Source: Aldrovandia affinis (lineage: Eukaryota > Chordata > Actinopteri > Notacanthiformes > Halosauridae). From it: DNA of 64,000 bases. A program made the translations under genes and the position numbers. The notes below the pieces were generated by a model. That model was not told the DNA's origin, made no database searches, and saw only the letters and a list, made by a program, of their open reading frames with translations. The DNA is taken from assembly GCA_029706075.1 (NCBI GenBank), contig JAINUG010000014.1, positions 761,501 through 825,500 on the forward strand. Direction: 5' to 3'. Positions 50,107 to 63,179 of this stretch are shown one piece after another; within the stretch, counting starts at the first letter, position 1; each line of letters starts with the position of its first letter.

Positions 50107-52165
50107 CAGGGGTGTCACTTTGTGTTGAACATTGGGGGATGATCCCCCCCAAAAAAGGGAGACATCTGGGAGTTCTCCCCCAGTAATGATTTTAATGATA
50201 CATTGTTACTTAAATCTACTGCATCCCAGTGATTTCTGAGTGGTAAAACAGACAAAACCTCATCTTATGGGCAAAGGTTAGCTTATCATTTTATGTCAGT
50301 GCATGATTTAATTGATTTAAATCTTGATAACTTAGTTTGCTGTGCCAATTGCAGAGTCACACACTGCTCTGTTGTAAGAGTGCCAACTGTTCAAAATTAT
50401 GAGCTGTTATTGTCAAAATGATTCAGATTAGGCAAATACGGTCACAGAGCCTGCCACATCATCAGATGGAATACATTAAAGGCATCACATAAGGTGTAAA
50501 TACATATTTTGTCTTTAGTACACACTACTAACAAACCTTTTTATCTTTTTCATCTATTTACGTGGCATCACAGCCTCAATAAGGGTTTGGGACTCGTGCT
50601 CATAACTGCATCATTACTACCCTACGTAGCTGCTTAAGACAAACAAGATGGAATCAGTGGACAGTCTCCTGTCCTGCCCCTGAGTCTGCTCTTAGCTGTA
50701 CTGGTACCTCATCTTCCTATATTTATGAAAATGGAATGCATTTATGTATCAAGGTCACAGAATGGGGTGATCATTGACTCCTTCTACATTACCATACTTC
50801 TCAAACTGTGTTTAATGTGAACATGGACACACACTGTAAAGCACTGAGTACCTATCATGCTGCAAAGTCTACCAGAAGCAGTAGCATGTCCTTGGTCAAG
50901 AGCAGATCTGGAAAGAACGTGATTCTGTCTTTGCTACACAATAAGCATTTTCTAACCTATGCTTTTAAAGGGGAATTAATGAACCGTAACCCCCGCCCCC
51001 ATAACCAGGTTTAGACAATCTGTGTCAAATCTTGCAAAATGTTACATACTGTACACACCACTAAATCAATTTGAACAAGTCTCACCTGAGATACCGTCTC
51101 CTGTCCTACCCCTGAGTCTGCAAGATGTGCTGGTACCTCATCTTCCTACATTTATGAAAATATATGCATCAGTATCACAGAACATGTGCTTAAAGTGAAT
51201 GTACACACACACAAAAGCACTATCATATGAGTTCCTATCGTATTGCAGAATTTAAATCACACTACAGTACTGGATTAAAAAGGAAAATACAATTTGAGGT
51301 TAGGGCTAAATATATATGGGTTAAACGTATGCTAGAGTTGTCTGTACCTGGCCTGAAGATGTAAACTTACTTTTCTTTTCTGCCCCTGACTGTTGAAGGT
51401 CCTTAGATCACCTTTTCTTTTCATGTTAGCTGGCCCAAAAGAAAAAAATTGTGTTAGATTAGGTAGCTAGCCACAGACTACTAGATAACATTACCTTACT
51501 GAACATGTACTGATGTAACTAAGTAACTAAATTAGCTAACTAGCACACAAAAGGGGGGTTATTATTCACAATCTTTAATAATCTGAAACACAATATTAGG
51601 CAGACAGACACTGTAAAAGCAGATCACACTGAATCAACATGTTTTATGAATGACATGCCTAGCTTGCTAGCTTGAGCTCCATGTCTTACTAGATAACTAG
51701 CTAGTTAGCTACAATGGATAACGGTAGCCAATTTACACTTGCCTCTGATATTTTACAATTTCACAAATTGAACAAAATGAATACACACATATAGTTCTAC
51801 TGCTAGTATAGTTAGCACATATTTATCACAGTCCATTTATATACAATGCCGTCTTAATTTTACTTTGAAACCGTTACTTGCGTCATTAGTAGAAAATAAC
51901 TGACCCTGGATCAGTGGTTAGTGGCAATTTCAGTGATTAGGACCGATTAGGTCTGTACCCAGAGCAGCACCTGCCTGTGAGTAATTCTCATTCTGAGAGT
52001 AATAACTGCTCTAACATTATGGAAAAATAGTTAGTGCCATGCTTTCTATTGTTTACGCATGTACAGCCTAGTACAGGCTACTGTAAAAATGTTTTATTGT
52101 TGTGATTTATTGGGGGGGGACAGATCGAGCGTTTTCAGATCCCCCCCCCATAAACGACACCTGTG
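50107..52165. mobile_element. Non-autonomous hAT-type DNA transposon
   Basis: A perfect 8-bp direct repeat ATTCCAAC lies at 50099-50106 and 52166-52173. The element between starts CAGGGGTGTCACTT and ends, reversed, CACAGGTGTCGTTT. Eight-base target duplications with CA(G)GG..GTGTC-type ends are hallmarks of hAT elements. It is 2059 bp with no transposase frame, so it depends on another copy. Both subterminal parts hold G/C runs (TTGGGGGATGATCCCCCCC left, TTGGGGGGGGGACAG and ATCCCCCCCCC right). An internal direct repeat lies at 50666-50762 and 51099-51183. Confidence 0.85.
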
Positions 52166-52259
52166 ATTCCAACATACTGAAGGAAGCAGAGCAGATTTGT
52201 GCTTGACTCCTACTGTACTGTATGGGAGCTGTGATGTAGCTTGGCTGTCAGAAGCATGA

Positions 52260-52395
52260 AAGCAAGAGAGAGTGGAGAAAGGAGAAGGTCTATCATGACA
52301 GAGAGAGGATAAGAGCTAGAGAGAGAGAGGGAGGGAGGGAGAGGGAGAAGAGAGGCAGGGAAAGAGAAAAGAGAAAGAGAGAGAGAGAGATAGTG
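52260..52395. repeat. GA-rich tract
   Basis: Interrupted GA and GGGA units. Leu-Ser open frames on the minus strand are artefacts. Confidence 0.85.
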
Positions 52396-54540
52396 AGAGA
52401 CATAACCCAGCCAGACCAGGAGAATGTGCAGGGGTATTGAAACAGCACCACGGCCTTCTGGAAGCATCCAAACATGAAAAGTGTGCATCTCGATAAGACT
52501 GCTCTAAAGAAAATCACAAAGCTGAGAGTGTGGGCGTGGACTCCCTTTCCACAGCGGGTGGAGCTGGGGGGGGGGTCATTTACACTCTAACTTCAAATCA
52601 AACGTTATCACTGATGAACAGGCTGTAATGCCTCTGAACACGGTAGTCCAGGAGACAGAAGGAGCACAGTCATATCAGAGAGAGAGAGAGAGGAAGCAAG
52701 AGAGAAACACTGAAAAGAAAAGATGGAAAGAACTAAATAGGAGCGTGTCATTCATTCAAGAATTAATTCCTTTTTTTTTTAAAATGGGAAAACTATTTAG
52801 CCAGTAGAACCTCTGAAGGGGGAATGAGAAACAATTCAATAGTTTACATACTGTAAGTATACTGTAAGTAAAAGAAGAGAAAAACACAACAGACTTTATA
52901 ACAATAATATCCCCCTGGACCCATCCAGAACAGTAAGTAAAACAGAATACTTGAGAAAAGACAGCACTACTAGGTATTAAAATCAGCCACTATGCATTCA
53001 TATCCATATATCCTTTCCTTTTTTTTTACTCTCTGGGACCAGATCCAAGCTTGTTGTGTACACTAGCTCTGTACATAATCATTTTGTTTCCCCAAAAAAA
53101 GGACACACTATTCATTTTCCTGGCGGCAAAACAAACCAAACCATGCAAAAACGTTGAGGGGAAAGTAATGGAGCAGGTAGGTGGAGGTAGTCGTGGATTA
53201 CCGGACAATAAAAAGGCATAAAACCATAATGGACACGCGGCGATATGATCTACAGGAACGGACGGCGCGGAGCCGAGCTGGGAACGGACGGCCGGAGATT
53301 GGCGGGCAGATGGATGGTGGCGAGGCCTAATGTCTCCCAGCTTCGGGAGGCCCGCTGCCCCCCGTAAGCGTTCTCAGTCACCGCGCTGGCTTCATCAGCA
53401 CCGGGCACAAACCGAAATGACTCCTGTGGAAGACGGCGGAGGAGCGGGGAACAGTTTGCCGGAGAATTATAGCTGTGGGTGAAATTAGATGTGCTTAAAG
53501 CCCCGGGCAGAGAGGGGGGAAATAAAAGACTGTTTTAAATGGAGTGTAGAATTCATACCCCTCAGTCACTCCCAATAAATAAATCTTTGACAATTTGTTC
53601 AGCAAACACTGGTTATACTTTGTTTCCATTGTCTGCTTATTATATGTGCCACTCCGGGCTATTCGTCTTGCTAGGTTGCCGCCTCGTGAACATTGTCCGC
53701 ACACTTTTATTGTTGTTGCAGTTGTGAATCTTTTTTTTTTTTTTTTTTTTTTTCTCGTTCATGCATACATTTTTAATATTCAGCATTGTTACATTATATT
53801 TTATGGACCCTCCTCATGCTGATAAATATGGAAATGTATCCTTTGTTTGTGCATGTAAATACAGAGCATTTGCCCTATGAAATATTGAAAAAGTAAAGTG
53901 CATTTTATTTCCGTAATGGCTGAACATTAACTTTGGGAGAGTGCTTAGTTAAGACTTCTGATTTTTTTTGTGTGCTTTTATTTTAATGCGGCTTGTTCGT
54001 TAAGACAAAAGAGCTGCAGAATCAGTGTTGCTGTTTCCTGGACATTGTTCATTTTAAAGGAGCAAATTTACACACACACACACAAGGTTCTTGCTTTAGA
54101 CCTCTAATGGGGATAGACCATTTGAATCAGCCTCTCTTACTCCAAACAAAGAACAACAATGTGAATGCCCCACATTCTCAAACAAACAGAAGTTAAAAAC
54201 TTCAGGAAGGAAGCTGTATAAAAATAGTAATAATTATTTAATGGTACCAGTTGGTAAAGTGCTTAGTAAAATCCACAAGTGCTAAAACACCACAAAGCAG
54301 AACATTCTACAGTTCGTACAACCATCCTTAGTGCCCCACACAAAGACAAAGACATACTTTTAAAGATCAGCTACTTGATAAAATCACATTTATAACAAGA
54401 TCTGTCCTCAGATACTCAATTAATCACCTGTGTCATCTGTGACAGCACATTAGGGGAAATCGCATCACCAATGTTGCATGGGATTCCATTTTCATGCCAC
54501 AGGATTCAGAACAACAACAACAGTGTTGAAGCAAATTTAA
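52396..54540. other. Unique sequence, no gene seen
   Basis: A GA tract lies at about 52676-52692 and a T23 homopolymer at 53731-53753. Positions 53240-53480 are GC-rich and repeat-free. No coding signal. Confidence 0.45.
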
Positions 54541-54895
54541 CTAGCAAACGGTCTAACACATCGTTTTTGACTGGTTCTGTACGAGTGTGAGCTGGGAATC
54601 AGGGACACAGTTCGAAACTCGTCTCTGCTAGACCGGCCCTGAACGTTAGCCCTGATCAAAGGCGGAATTTGGTTGTCCGCTCCTGAGGGATGGGGGAGGG
54701 TGGTCGGCGCAAACTCGCTGTGAAGCATGTCAGGGTGTCTCCAGAAAGGGGGTCAGTGAGTTCCTTCTCGAAGGAGGTGGATCATCGCTTGCCCTGTAGA
54801 GATGGGCGGCTAGTTTGTGGGGGAGAGTTAATCAAAATAAATAGAGGGTATAATTGGCTTCCAAATTGTGGAGAAAAAAAAGGGAAAAGTCTGAT
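54541..54895 (+). mobile_element. Long SINE, third copy of the 12975 family
   Basis: A worn B-box-like CAGTTCGAAACTCG lies near 54608. It is followed by GGTTGTCCGCTCCTGAGGGA, a GAGTTAATCAAAATAAATAG stretch and the tail TAATTGGCTTCCAAATTGTG. The order matches the minus-strand copy at 12975-13290. Confidence 0.7.
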
Positions 54896-57127
54896 TTTTT
54901 TTCGAATAATAATAAATAAATAAAAACCAGGCAAAAGCTTATTTCACAAATTTATTAAGAAATCTTCGAAAAAATATTGTATATTTTAACAGGATTTATT
55001 TTACATGTCACCATTCCCTCGCAGGAGAATAATATCAATATAATGTTAAAAGCACATCAAGGGAAATGATTCCTGAGTTATAGTTGCCGTTTTTAGATTG
55101 CAAAATTTCAGATGAGCAACTGTATGCGTTCCAAATGGACTGTAATAACTCAACGCACAGATGGTATTTGGGAAAAACAGAAGCCAGCCTTTGTTTCCTT
55201 GATTTAATGATTTGGACCTCCCGATATTGGACCGCAGAACTGAGCTTAATGAAAAAACGCGATGCCAAAGAGCCCCGGTGACAATTCAAAGGGGAAAACA
55301 AAAAAGCTCAAACTCAAAGCTCAAAGCCGATTCTTGCTCGAGTCAGCCAGGAGCATCACAGCCCGTAACTATTGCATTAAGCATCTGGACCGGCCCTTTA
55401 TGGATCAGCCTGTGTTCTTCTCATGAGATGTTTCATTTTATTACCTTCCCCAGAATGAGCTAAACAAGTGTTCCTATTGATTTGCACATTAAATATATTA
55501 GTAATAAAACAACATCCCACTGCAAACCTATTGCAAAATCAATAGTAATTGGTACCAAAATATTACGAGTGCTCGGTCTGCAGTCTTGGTGCATTTCTGT
55601 AACTGACCAATAAAATCATGAACACTTAACATTTTTTTTTTTGTTCGTGATGAATATTGATAACTGCATCAAATAATGCACAGCGGCTGATCCTGAATGC
55701 TTGAACAGAACTTGAATACAACTGAAATACATCTGTGCTTGATGACTGTTCATTAAAAGAAAGAGATGTTTGAAGAAGAAATGATATTTATGACAGCAGA
55801 GCTAATAAGGAAGACGATCTTGATTATTATTTTTAAAAATTTACCTGACATAAATATCAAGTCGCATCTAAATTACTATTAACGAACTGTCCACGGGAAG
55901 AGATGTGCAGTAAAATGCTCATCTCGTAGCACGATTGATCCGACGTGAATGGAGAGATTTTATGAGCCGAGACTTAATTTTTCCCCTACAGCACGTTTGA
56001 TAAACATTACCGCCAAACGCTTATGACAATGGCGCTGTTTTTGAGCGCGACATCAAAGTTTTGTACCACGGGCATCAATCACCTCCGCCACCTGACCAAT
56101 CCAGGCAACTGAAGATGTAAAGAGACGATCCAGGAGGGGGGGGGGGGTGGAGTCGATGTGAGGAGACATTCCCAGAAAGGGGAGGGGCTAATGGAACACA
56201 GATTGGGAAAAAGGGAGGTAGTTGGGGGGCGAAGACAAATGTTTGTTCTCCATATTGGTTCCTGGCTTCACAGCATCAGAGCGGATAATGAAATCCCATC
56301 ACATTCCAAACAGTTATCACTGGGCTTTTCAAGATAATTGTGAAGATGTAGTTTCCATCTGTTCCTCTCCAAGGCTTTTTAGTGCTGTGAAGTGATTGGG
56401 CTCAACAGAGCTTCACGAAGGCACACTTAACACTCCCCGACTACCTTGAGCCAAGGAGGTGCGTCACGCTGCCTGTCACAAATCAAATCGCCCCCCAACA
56501 TCATAGGGCCTCTGAGATCCATAGCTGACCAAAGTTATTATCGCAGAGACCACCCATTGGAAAGCACCCCTTGACCTGCAAATATGTACTCACAATATGT
56601 CACCATGACAAATCATCTCCGTCCATCACTAAAAAGAAAAACCCCTGAGATTGGTGGAAAAAAAACACATAAAAAAAACAAAATAGCAGAGGGTCCTGTT
56701 GGCAAAACACACTTCAAGATGGAGGGATTCAAGATCTGATCCCTGAGTCCAGGTGTCCTCTCCTGTGGTTTAGGTGCAACTGTTGTACAGAAGGTTCAAT
56801 AAAAAGCTCCCTCTGTAGACTCCTATCCAAGATGACCTTACATGGAGAGTTGTACAGTACTCTCTCTCTCTCTCTCATTATTACATTTAAATATTAACAC
56901 AGATGAATAATTGGATGAATTATCAGTAAACAATATACCACTTGGATAGGTTCTCTCTTTGTCTCTCTACGCCTTTCTCTCTCTCAGTCATATTCAGACA
57001 TTATTTATGGGTATGCCTATACATTCTATCGTATTGCCAAAGCAATTAATTAGTTGGGGTTTTTTAAACATCGCAAAAAATTGATGGTAATATGCATGGT
57101 TTCAGTAATGGTAAAAGTAGTCTGACT
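54896..57127. other. Unique sequence, no gene seen
   Basis: A G10 run lies near 56138 and a CT tract at 56862-56876. Positions 55050-55480 and 55840-56110 are repeat-free and enhancer-like in texture, not proven. Confidence 0.45.
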
Positions 57128-57202
57128 TTCTCTCTCCTCCTCTTTCTCTCTGTCCCTCTCTCTCTCTCTCTCTGTCCCTCTCTCTCTCTCTCTCTCTCTC
57201 TC
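57128..57202. repeat. (CT)n microsatellite
   Basis: Interrupted CT tract with CCCTCTCTGT units. Confidence 0.95.
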
Positions 57203-60200
57203 ACCACATCTTTCTCTCTGCAAGTGCAGTATTGATGACAAAGCAAGGCTTGTGGTGATTTTAACCCGGGGAGAGGTGGTGAAAACAAAGCGCGAGGTGT
57301 GGCTCGTTCTCCGCGGGGCGCCCTGAGGCCGAGGCGAGAGCCAGCTGCCATCCTGCGGGCCACGAGTGCTTTATAACCCCCGTCCGCCGAGGACACCACA
57401 GCCCGGTCATTAACGAGTGGCCGGCGCCGAAGACGGAGGTGGAGGGAGAGGCCCTGCACTGTCCTGATGGCGCACCTGCCTTCCCGCTCCGCGACGGCAG
57501 CGCGGGTCTCGCATGAAGGATGGCTCCGGTGCCGTTAGCCCCAACTCCTGGGAACCCTCTCCGGCCTCGCGCTCGCCTGTCATTTAAATAATTCAGCTCC
57601 GAGATGGAGCACATCTGACAAAGGTCTTTGTCTCCAGCCGTGGTAAAACGAGAGAGAGAGAGGGGAGAGCGAGGAAGAAAAAAGGAAAAAGGAAAAACAC
57701 AAGTTAGAAAATAAGGAAATTGAAGGAAGGGGTTGGAAAGGGTTGGGCCCTCTGTCGCCGTGTTGTTCAGACGGGTGGAGGAGGTGGGTTTAGCGGGCGT
57801 GCTTAGAAGAAAAGCTGTGAGGCTCTAGTCTGGTTTTCCGTTGACCTGGCCTAGATGCGTATGCACCATTCCAAGGTAACCCAAAATGGCAGGTTGCATT
57901 TCAAATTGTGGGGCCTCACTGACGTTTGCTGCTTATGTGGTGCTGACCCCAGAACAGTTGCAAGATCACTTACCAAAGTTACTGTTATTAGATTAACAGC
58001 AAGATTTTGATAAATGACAATAGATGGTACATGCACAAGGTCATGCTACATAACTAGAAGTATATACTGTAGCTAGTAAAAAACGGAAATGGCATTTAAC
58101 AGGATAAACATGCCCACTTATGCTTGACTCACGTGAGCATGGGGTTAATCTAGGCTCATATGTGGGGTGGGCCCACGTGCTGTCAGCCAGGGTCTATTTG
58201 CAGTAGAAACACCTCCTCCTATGACTAATATAAGGTATAGCAGACCTACAAATACAGTGGTTGGAAATATTTGATTGGTTCAAGGAGACCAATCATAGAG
58301 TGCTTGACACATACAGTATATGAACAGTATAAAAGAGAAGCATACTCACTCCCCCATACGTACATGTCATACGCATGTCAAATAATCTGCATAATTATAG
58401 AATATACCCCCCCCACCCCTCTAATAATGAAGAACAACTGTTCATGCAGTACGAGACACTGTGAAAAAATCACCATAATTGGGCGACTGTGGATGTGCCG
58501 TTTGCTTGATTATTTTTGCAGGTGTCGAGCGGAAGGCAGCGATTAGATAGGCAGGTTTAAATAATTCAGCAATCACGACTTTAAATATTCACTCCTGGCG
58601 TTGTGCGAATGCTTTACGTTGAATTGACATCAGGTTTCAGCGCTGCTATTTACAGTTGAATGTAAACCCAAAGTTGTACACCAGGCCCCAGAAAAGTGGA
58701 AATCTTATTACCCGTTTACTTTTTCGAGTTTCAAGTCATGAAAAGTTGTCACATTTTCATTACACATACTCGAACAGCCCTTAAGGCTATATGATTCCCC
58801 AAGGCATCATATAGGCCCTTAAGTTTGAAGTCTTGATAATGGAAGGTGGATAATAGCTGGGCAGGTAGAGCAGAGAACTCACAAGCTTCCCCACGACAAA
58901 ACGAAATACTTTGTAGCCATCTCCATCACTCCTTCATCATGGGTCAGGTGTAATTGAGTTAATGTCCTTACTGGGGGGGGGAGGTTACTGTTCATGGGTT
59001 AGCACAGGCGCATATCAGAATTTGACAGCCACTCAAGCTCGCGTGGTTGTACCTTTGTCTTTAATGTGTACACCAAGGAGCTTTAATTCAGCGGACGTGG
59101 GTACGAACGCACAAAAGCCGAACGCACGCCGGGACTCAGGACTCAGGCCTCGCGTGACAGAGGAGGATATGAGAGGTAACATTTACTTTGCCTGCACCAG
59201 ACCCCTTTCTGAAACAAACAACCCTTCCTGCTATTTGCGCCCGCGCTGTGTTGATCGAGACAGATACATCACCGGTTGAACTGGACTAAATTTTGATGGA
59301 TGTCAGCCTGGGGACTGCTAGATTGCGAATGAGGCCGCGTGTGTGACATTTACTTACAGGGAGCAGCCGTCTCCGAGCGCCAGTGTTATGTAAATAGCAC
59401 ACCTGTCTGCCCATCGACATCTTCGGCTTATGAAAAAATCCTCCTTTTATATGAAATATCAGCCCGGGACTCCTGTACCATCTGTGCTGTTATTTGTTCA
59501 GCCGACTAAAAAGAAAAGGACTTTGAATATGAATGTGTTCAGTGAAGAATAAGCAACAGACATGGCTGGATTTGCAGATTCCATCGAGAAAAAGAAAGCC
59601 CTCTTGTTTCCTCTCCTCGACATTGCTCCAGTGCCCTGGGGTATTCAGCTGGCTTTAGGTTGGTCCCCTGTGCTTCTCCGAGCTGTAATTTGCTTAAGGA
59701 GATTAAGGCCTACAATCAATCTAACCACAATGTGCTTTGCCCTTAACTTTTATGTGACAAACTTAACCATGTGTTTTTTTTGTCGTACATGACATCAGGA
59801 ACATTGAAATGAATGAAAAGTGTTGTGCGAGAAACTGAAGTACCTTTAAGTTTAGGTAATAGGTGCATTGTGGTTAGACTGAATAACATGAGAACAGATA
59901 ACGCCAATGGTTAACGGCCTTGACGGACTGTTTAAGGTGGGGGGGCGGGCCTCGTGGTGGATTAACTATGCAGTGGAAAACAGTCATCTCAGAAAGTCGC
60001 TGGCACCAAGCCGTTATGTGGGGGGTACCTATCCATCAGAGGCCAACATGGCAGCAATTTATTGGGAGCTGTCAGTTGGTCATTGCGCCACTCAGAAACT
60101 GGCATTTGGGGCACAAAAGATGAATAAGATAAACTGAGACACATGTCTCTGTGCCCCCCTCCCTGGTGTGCCCCCCACACACTCCTCATCCCTCCCAGTC

Positions 60201-60540
60201 CTCTCCTCTACCATCTTCTCCACCACACCAGTCAGGTCACATTGGACACTTTCACCAAATAGAATCACGCATCACGCTCCCAACACATACCAGTTTTTTT
60301 TTCCTTCGTTCCCTGCCGCCCCCCCCAACCCCTCCATCCTCTATTTTTTTTTCCCTTAAAGGAAGGAAGAGAAATGAAAAGAGACAGGGCTGGGGAGAGG
60401 GAGGTGATGGATTGCGGGACCATCAATTTCTGAAAGCAGAGTCTTCTCAGGCAACCGAGTCAGTGAAATTTACATTATTAATCTCATGTAATAATCTACA
60501 GTTCGAGCAGAGGCTGGGGAGAGAGGCAGCGCCAGCAGCA
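57203..60540. other. Unique sequence with CpG-rich patch, no gene seen
   Basis: Positions 57290-57590 are strongly CpG-rich (CCGCGGGGCGCCC, GGCCGGCGCCGAAGACGG), with open minus-strand frames that match nothing I know. The rest, including 58540-59560, is unique. Poly-T runs lie near 60293-60302 and 60343-60352. Confidence 0.4.
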
Positions 60541-60544
60541 GAGT

Positions 60545-61150
60545 CTGCAACCACAGACACAGACGTACACACGGGCAAGGACACAGACACCACACAGACA
60601 CATGCAGACACATGCATACACACGGGCAAGGACACAGACACCACACAGACACATGCACAGACACAGACATACACACGGGCAAGGACACAGACACCACACA
60701 GACACATGCACAGACACATGCATACACACGGGCAAGGACACAGACACCACCCAGACACATGCACAGACACATGCATACACACGGGCAAGGACACAGACAC
60801 CACACAGACACATGCACAGACACATGCATACACACGGGCAAGGACACAGACACCACACAGACACATGCACAGACACAGACACAGACATAGACACATCCAC
60901 AGACACATGCACAGACACAGAAAAGAATACAGACACATGCACAGACACAGAAATAGCCAGAATAATGGCCACAGACATAGACACCAGCACAGACATAGAC
61001 ACCAGCACAGACATAGACACACGCACAGACACCTGCATAGATGCCAGGACAGACACAGGCACACACTGGCGGTCAGACACAGGTGCATAGATACAGACAC
61101 AGATGCTGATGCTGAGACAGGTGGATAGACACAGACACAGGTGGACAGGC
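60545..61150. repeat. Minisatellite, 53-bp unit with ACAGAC-rich tail
   Basis: The landmark GGGCAAGG begins at 60573, 60624, 60677, 60730, 60783 and 60836. The unit is therefore 53 bp, except for the first (51 bp), which lacks two bases. After 60870 the array breaks down into irregular (ACAGACAC)-type repeats up to about 61150. Because the unit lacks stop codons, both strands stay open (frames of 325 and 217 codons), but 53 is not a multiple of three, so the peptides do not repeat in phase. I reject them as genes. Confidence 0.95.
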
Positions 61151-61349
61151 TATCCCTCCCTAAATGGCAGGGTCTTGCTGAGTCTCATTACACCCCTCTT
61201 GTTTATTTCTAATTATTGTAGTTTCATTAGGGCTTTAAGCAATGCGCTGAAGAAAAGAAAAAACATTGAACTTGACAACAATGAAAAATTCATATTCTAG
61301 GGATTTCCCCCCCACTCTCTCTCTCCCATTCTTTCTATCATATCATCCT

Positions 61350-61352
<3 letters not shown>
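61151..61352. other. Spacer, no gene seen
   Basis: No recognisable signal. Confidence 0.5.

Positions 61353-61404
<52 letters not shown>
61353..61404. repeat. (CT)n-(CA)n compound microsatellite
   Basis: CT run to 61382 directly followed by CA. Confidence 0.95.
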
Positions 61405-61795
61405 TCTCTTTCTTATTCTGTGATATATTTAAATGTTAATAACCATTCATTCTTGACACCCTATCTACCCAGCTACGAGTTTAACAGGAAATCTATTTAA
61501 TCTGAAGAATCTCATTACATGATCATGGCAGCGGCTAAAGGCATGGAGCCGCCTGATAGCAGGGAAAGGGGAAGAAAGGAAGGGAAGAGAAGGAGAGGAG
61601 GAAGGAAGAATGAAGGAGAGAAAAAAGCGCTTTGGAAGGGGATTCTTTCATTTAAATTATCGCCGCACATGAAACAGGAGAGGGGAGCCATAAAGGTTCC
61701 TTCTTCTCAGCCTCCATTTGAGTAGATAATGATTAAATGTTTTCTATTGTGTTACAGCTGGTAGGTTTTATCATTCCAAGAGAGCGAGAAGAAAA
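61405..61795. other. Unique sequence, no gene seen
   Basis: A purine-rich stretch at 61560-61640 gives a basic, Lys/Arg-rich open frame that is compositional. Confidence 0.5.
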
Positions 61796-61805
61796 TACAC
61801 ACACG

Positions 61806-61839
<34 letters not shown>

Positions 61840-61940
61840 TGCATGCATGCACACACGCACGCACGTACACCCACAAACTCACGCACACGCATGCATGCAG
61901 GCACGCACACACACAAACACACATACACACACACACACTC
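61796..61940. repeat. CA/CGCA simple repeat
   Basis: Mixed CACA, CGCA and GCATGCATGC units. Confidence 0.9.
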
Positions 61941-63179
61941 AACCCTCGACGCTTTTGACTGAATTCCAAATATTAACTTCTTTTAAGGCCATTAAAAGAT
62001 TATCACTGATTTAACCAAATGTCTGTTAGGAGCATTAGCAACAGTCTGTTCCCCGAAACCCCCCGAACACCACCCGCTCCCATTATCTCATCCACCCAGC
62101 AGTATTTAATTTTATTTCCATGAATATGCAATGAATTTAATTTTGAACACCATTTTCATCTGCTCCTGTAATCACAAAAAATGCCAGTGTAATTAGTTTC
62201 TAATTACTTGCTTTAATTGTTGTAGTAATCATTTTAATTACCCAAATGCACAGACATTAGACGCTAAAAGGGAAATAATCCGCCTCGTACCTCCTACCTT
62301 GTCCTGCATTCTCCAGAGTTTGATATCTGCATTGTGACACGGGCAACCTTACACTTCAGGAGAAGGGGCAACAGGCAGAACTACGTGTGGACGTTTGATA
62401 ATATAGGAAAGGGAGGGGGGTTGGAAATGGGGTGGGAGACAAGCAGTCTGCGTTTTGCCTTGCATTGTAGCATCTTCGCAATCTGCTGTGTGGAAATTTG
62501 CATGCCCCGAAAAGCCATTAAGTTAAAATATACAGTTATGGTACCTTTCTGGGACCGGCGCCATACAAATGCTTATTGCATGTGCTTATAGCTCAGTCTA
62601 GCAGATGGTAAATCATGAAATTTTATGAAATTATTACGGCAGCGAGGTGTTTTGAAAAGGAGCAGCTGTGAGGGAGATGGGACATTATAAACACTCACAG
62701 GTGTTCCGTCTCTCCCCACCGCCAGCCACAACATAAAAAATTAAATTATAAACAAACCGGCAAATGTTGTAATCTCCTTCACAGACACACTACTTACAGG
62801 GGGAAATTGCTTAAACTAAGCAAAGAATTAAATTTTAATTTGCATAAAATATTTATCGAGGCTAAGAAATTTCATAGTGGGTCCGCTTCACTGCCAAGTT
62901 TGGGAAATTGCCTGGATGTTGCGCGGCAGCGGGGCCCTGGCTACAATGAGGAGGATCCATTTGGGAAAGCCCTAATGGGCACTTCACCCAGCCACATATG
63001 GGCAGGCACACCTAATACGAGGGATTTGGGTAGTGCCAACCTCTGCAACAAGCTTGTGTTTCTCATTAAGATTTCATTCCTACCTTAGTATTTAATTAGC
63101 CACTCCAATGCAGGGACCGCCAAGGCCCGGCCGGAGCCGCCCGCTGCCGTCTTTCAATTCCTGGGCCTGCTGTTCCTGT
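61941..63179. other. Unique AT-rich sequence, candidate regulatory region
   Basis: No gene. It contains the block at 62090-62275 and similar texture at 62590-62680 and 62800-62880 (TTAAATTTTAATTTGCATAA). Confidence 0.4.
62090..62275. promoter_or_regulatory. Homeodomain and POU-type site block, candidate enhancer core
   Basis: A perfect inverted pair GTAATTAG-TTT-CTAATTAC lies at 62189-62207, 8-bp arms with a 3-bp gap, suited to a homeodomain dimer. GAATATGCAATGAATTTAAT, near the octamer type, lies around 62121-62140, and ATTTTAATTACCC lies around 62231-62242. This is the most regulatory-looking block in the window. Conservation is not shown here. Confidence 0.4.

Noticed and set aside
60151..61128. 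Open frame of 325 codons, the longest in the window, with antisense frames of about 200 codons.
   Set aside because: It is almost wholly minisatellite of ACAGACAC-type DNA, which has few stops on either strand. The peptide is Thr/His/Asp repeats with no domain.
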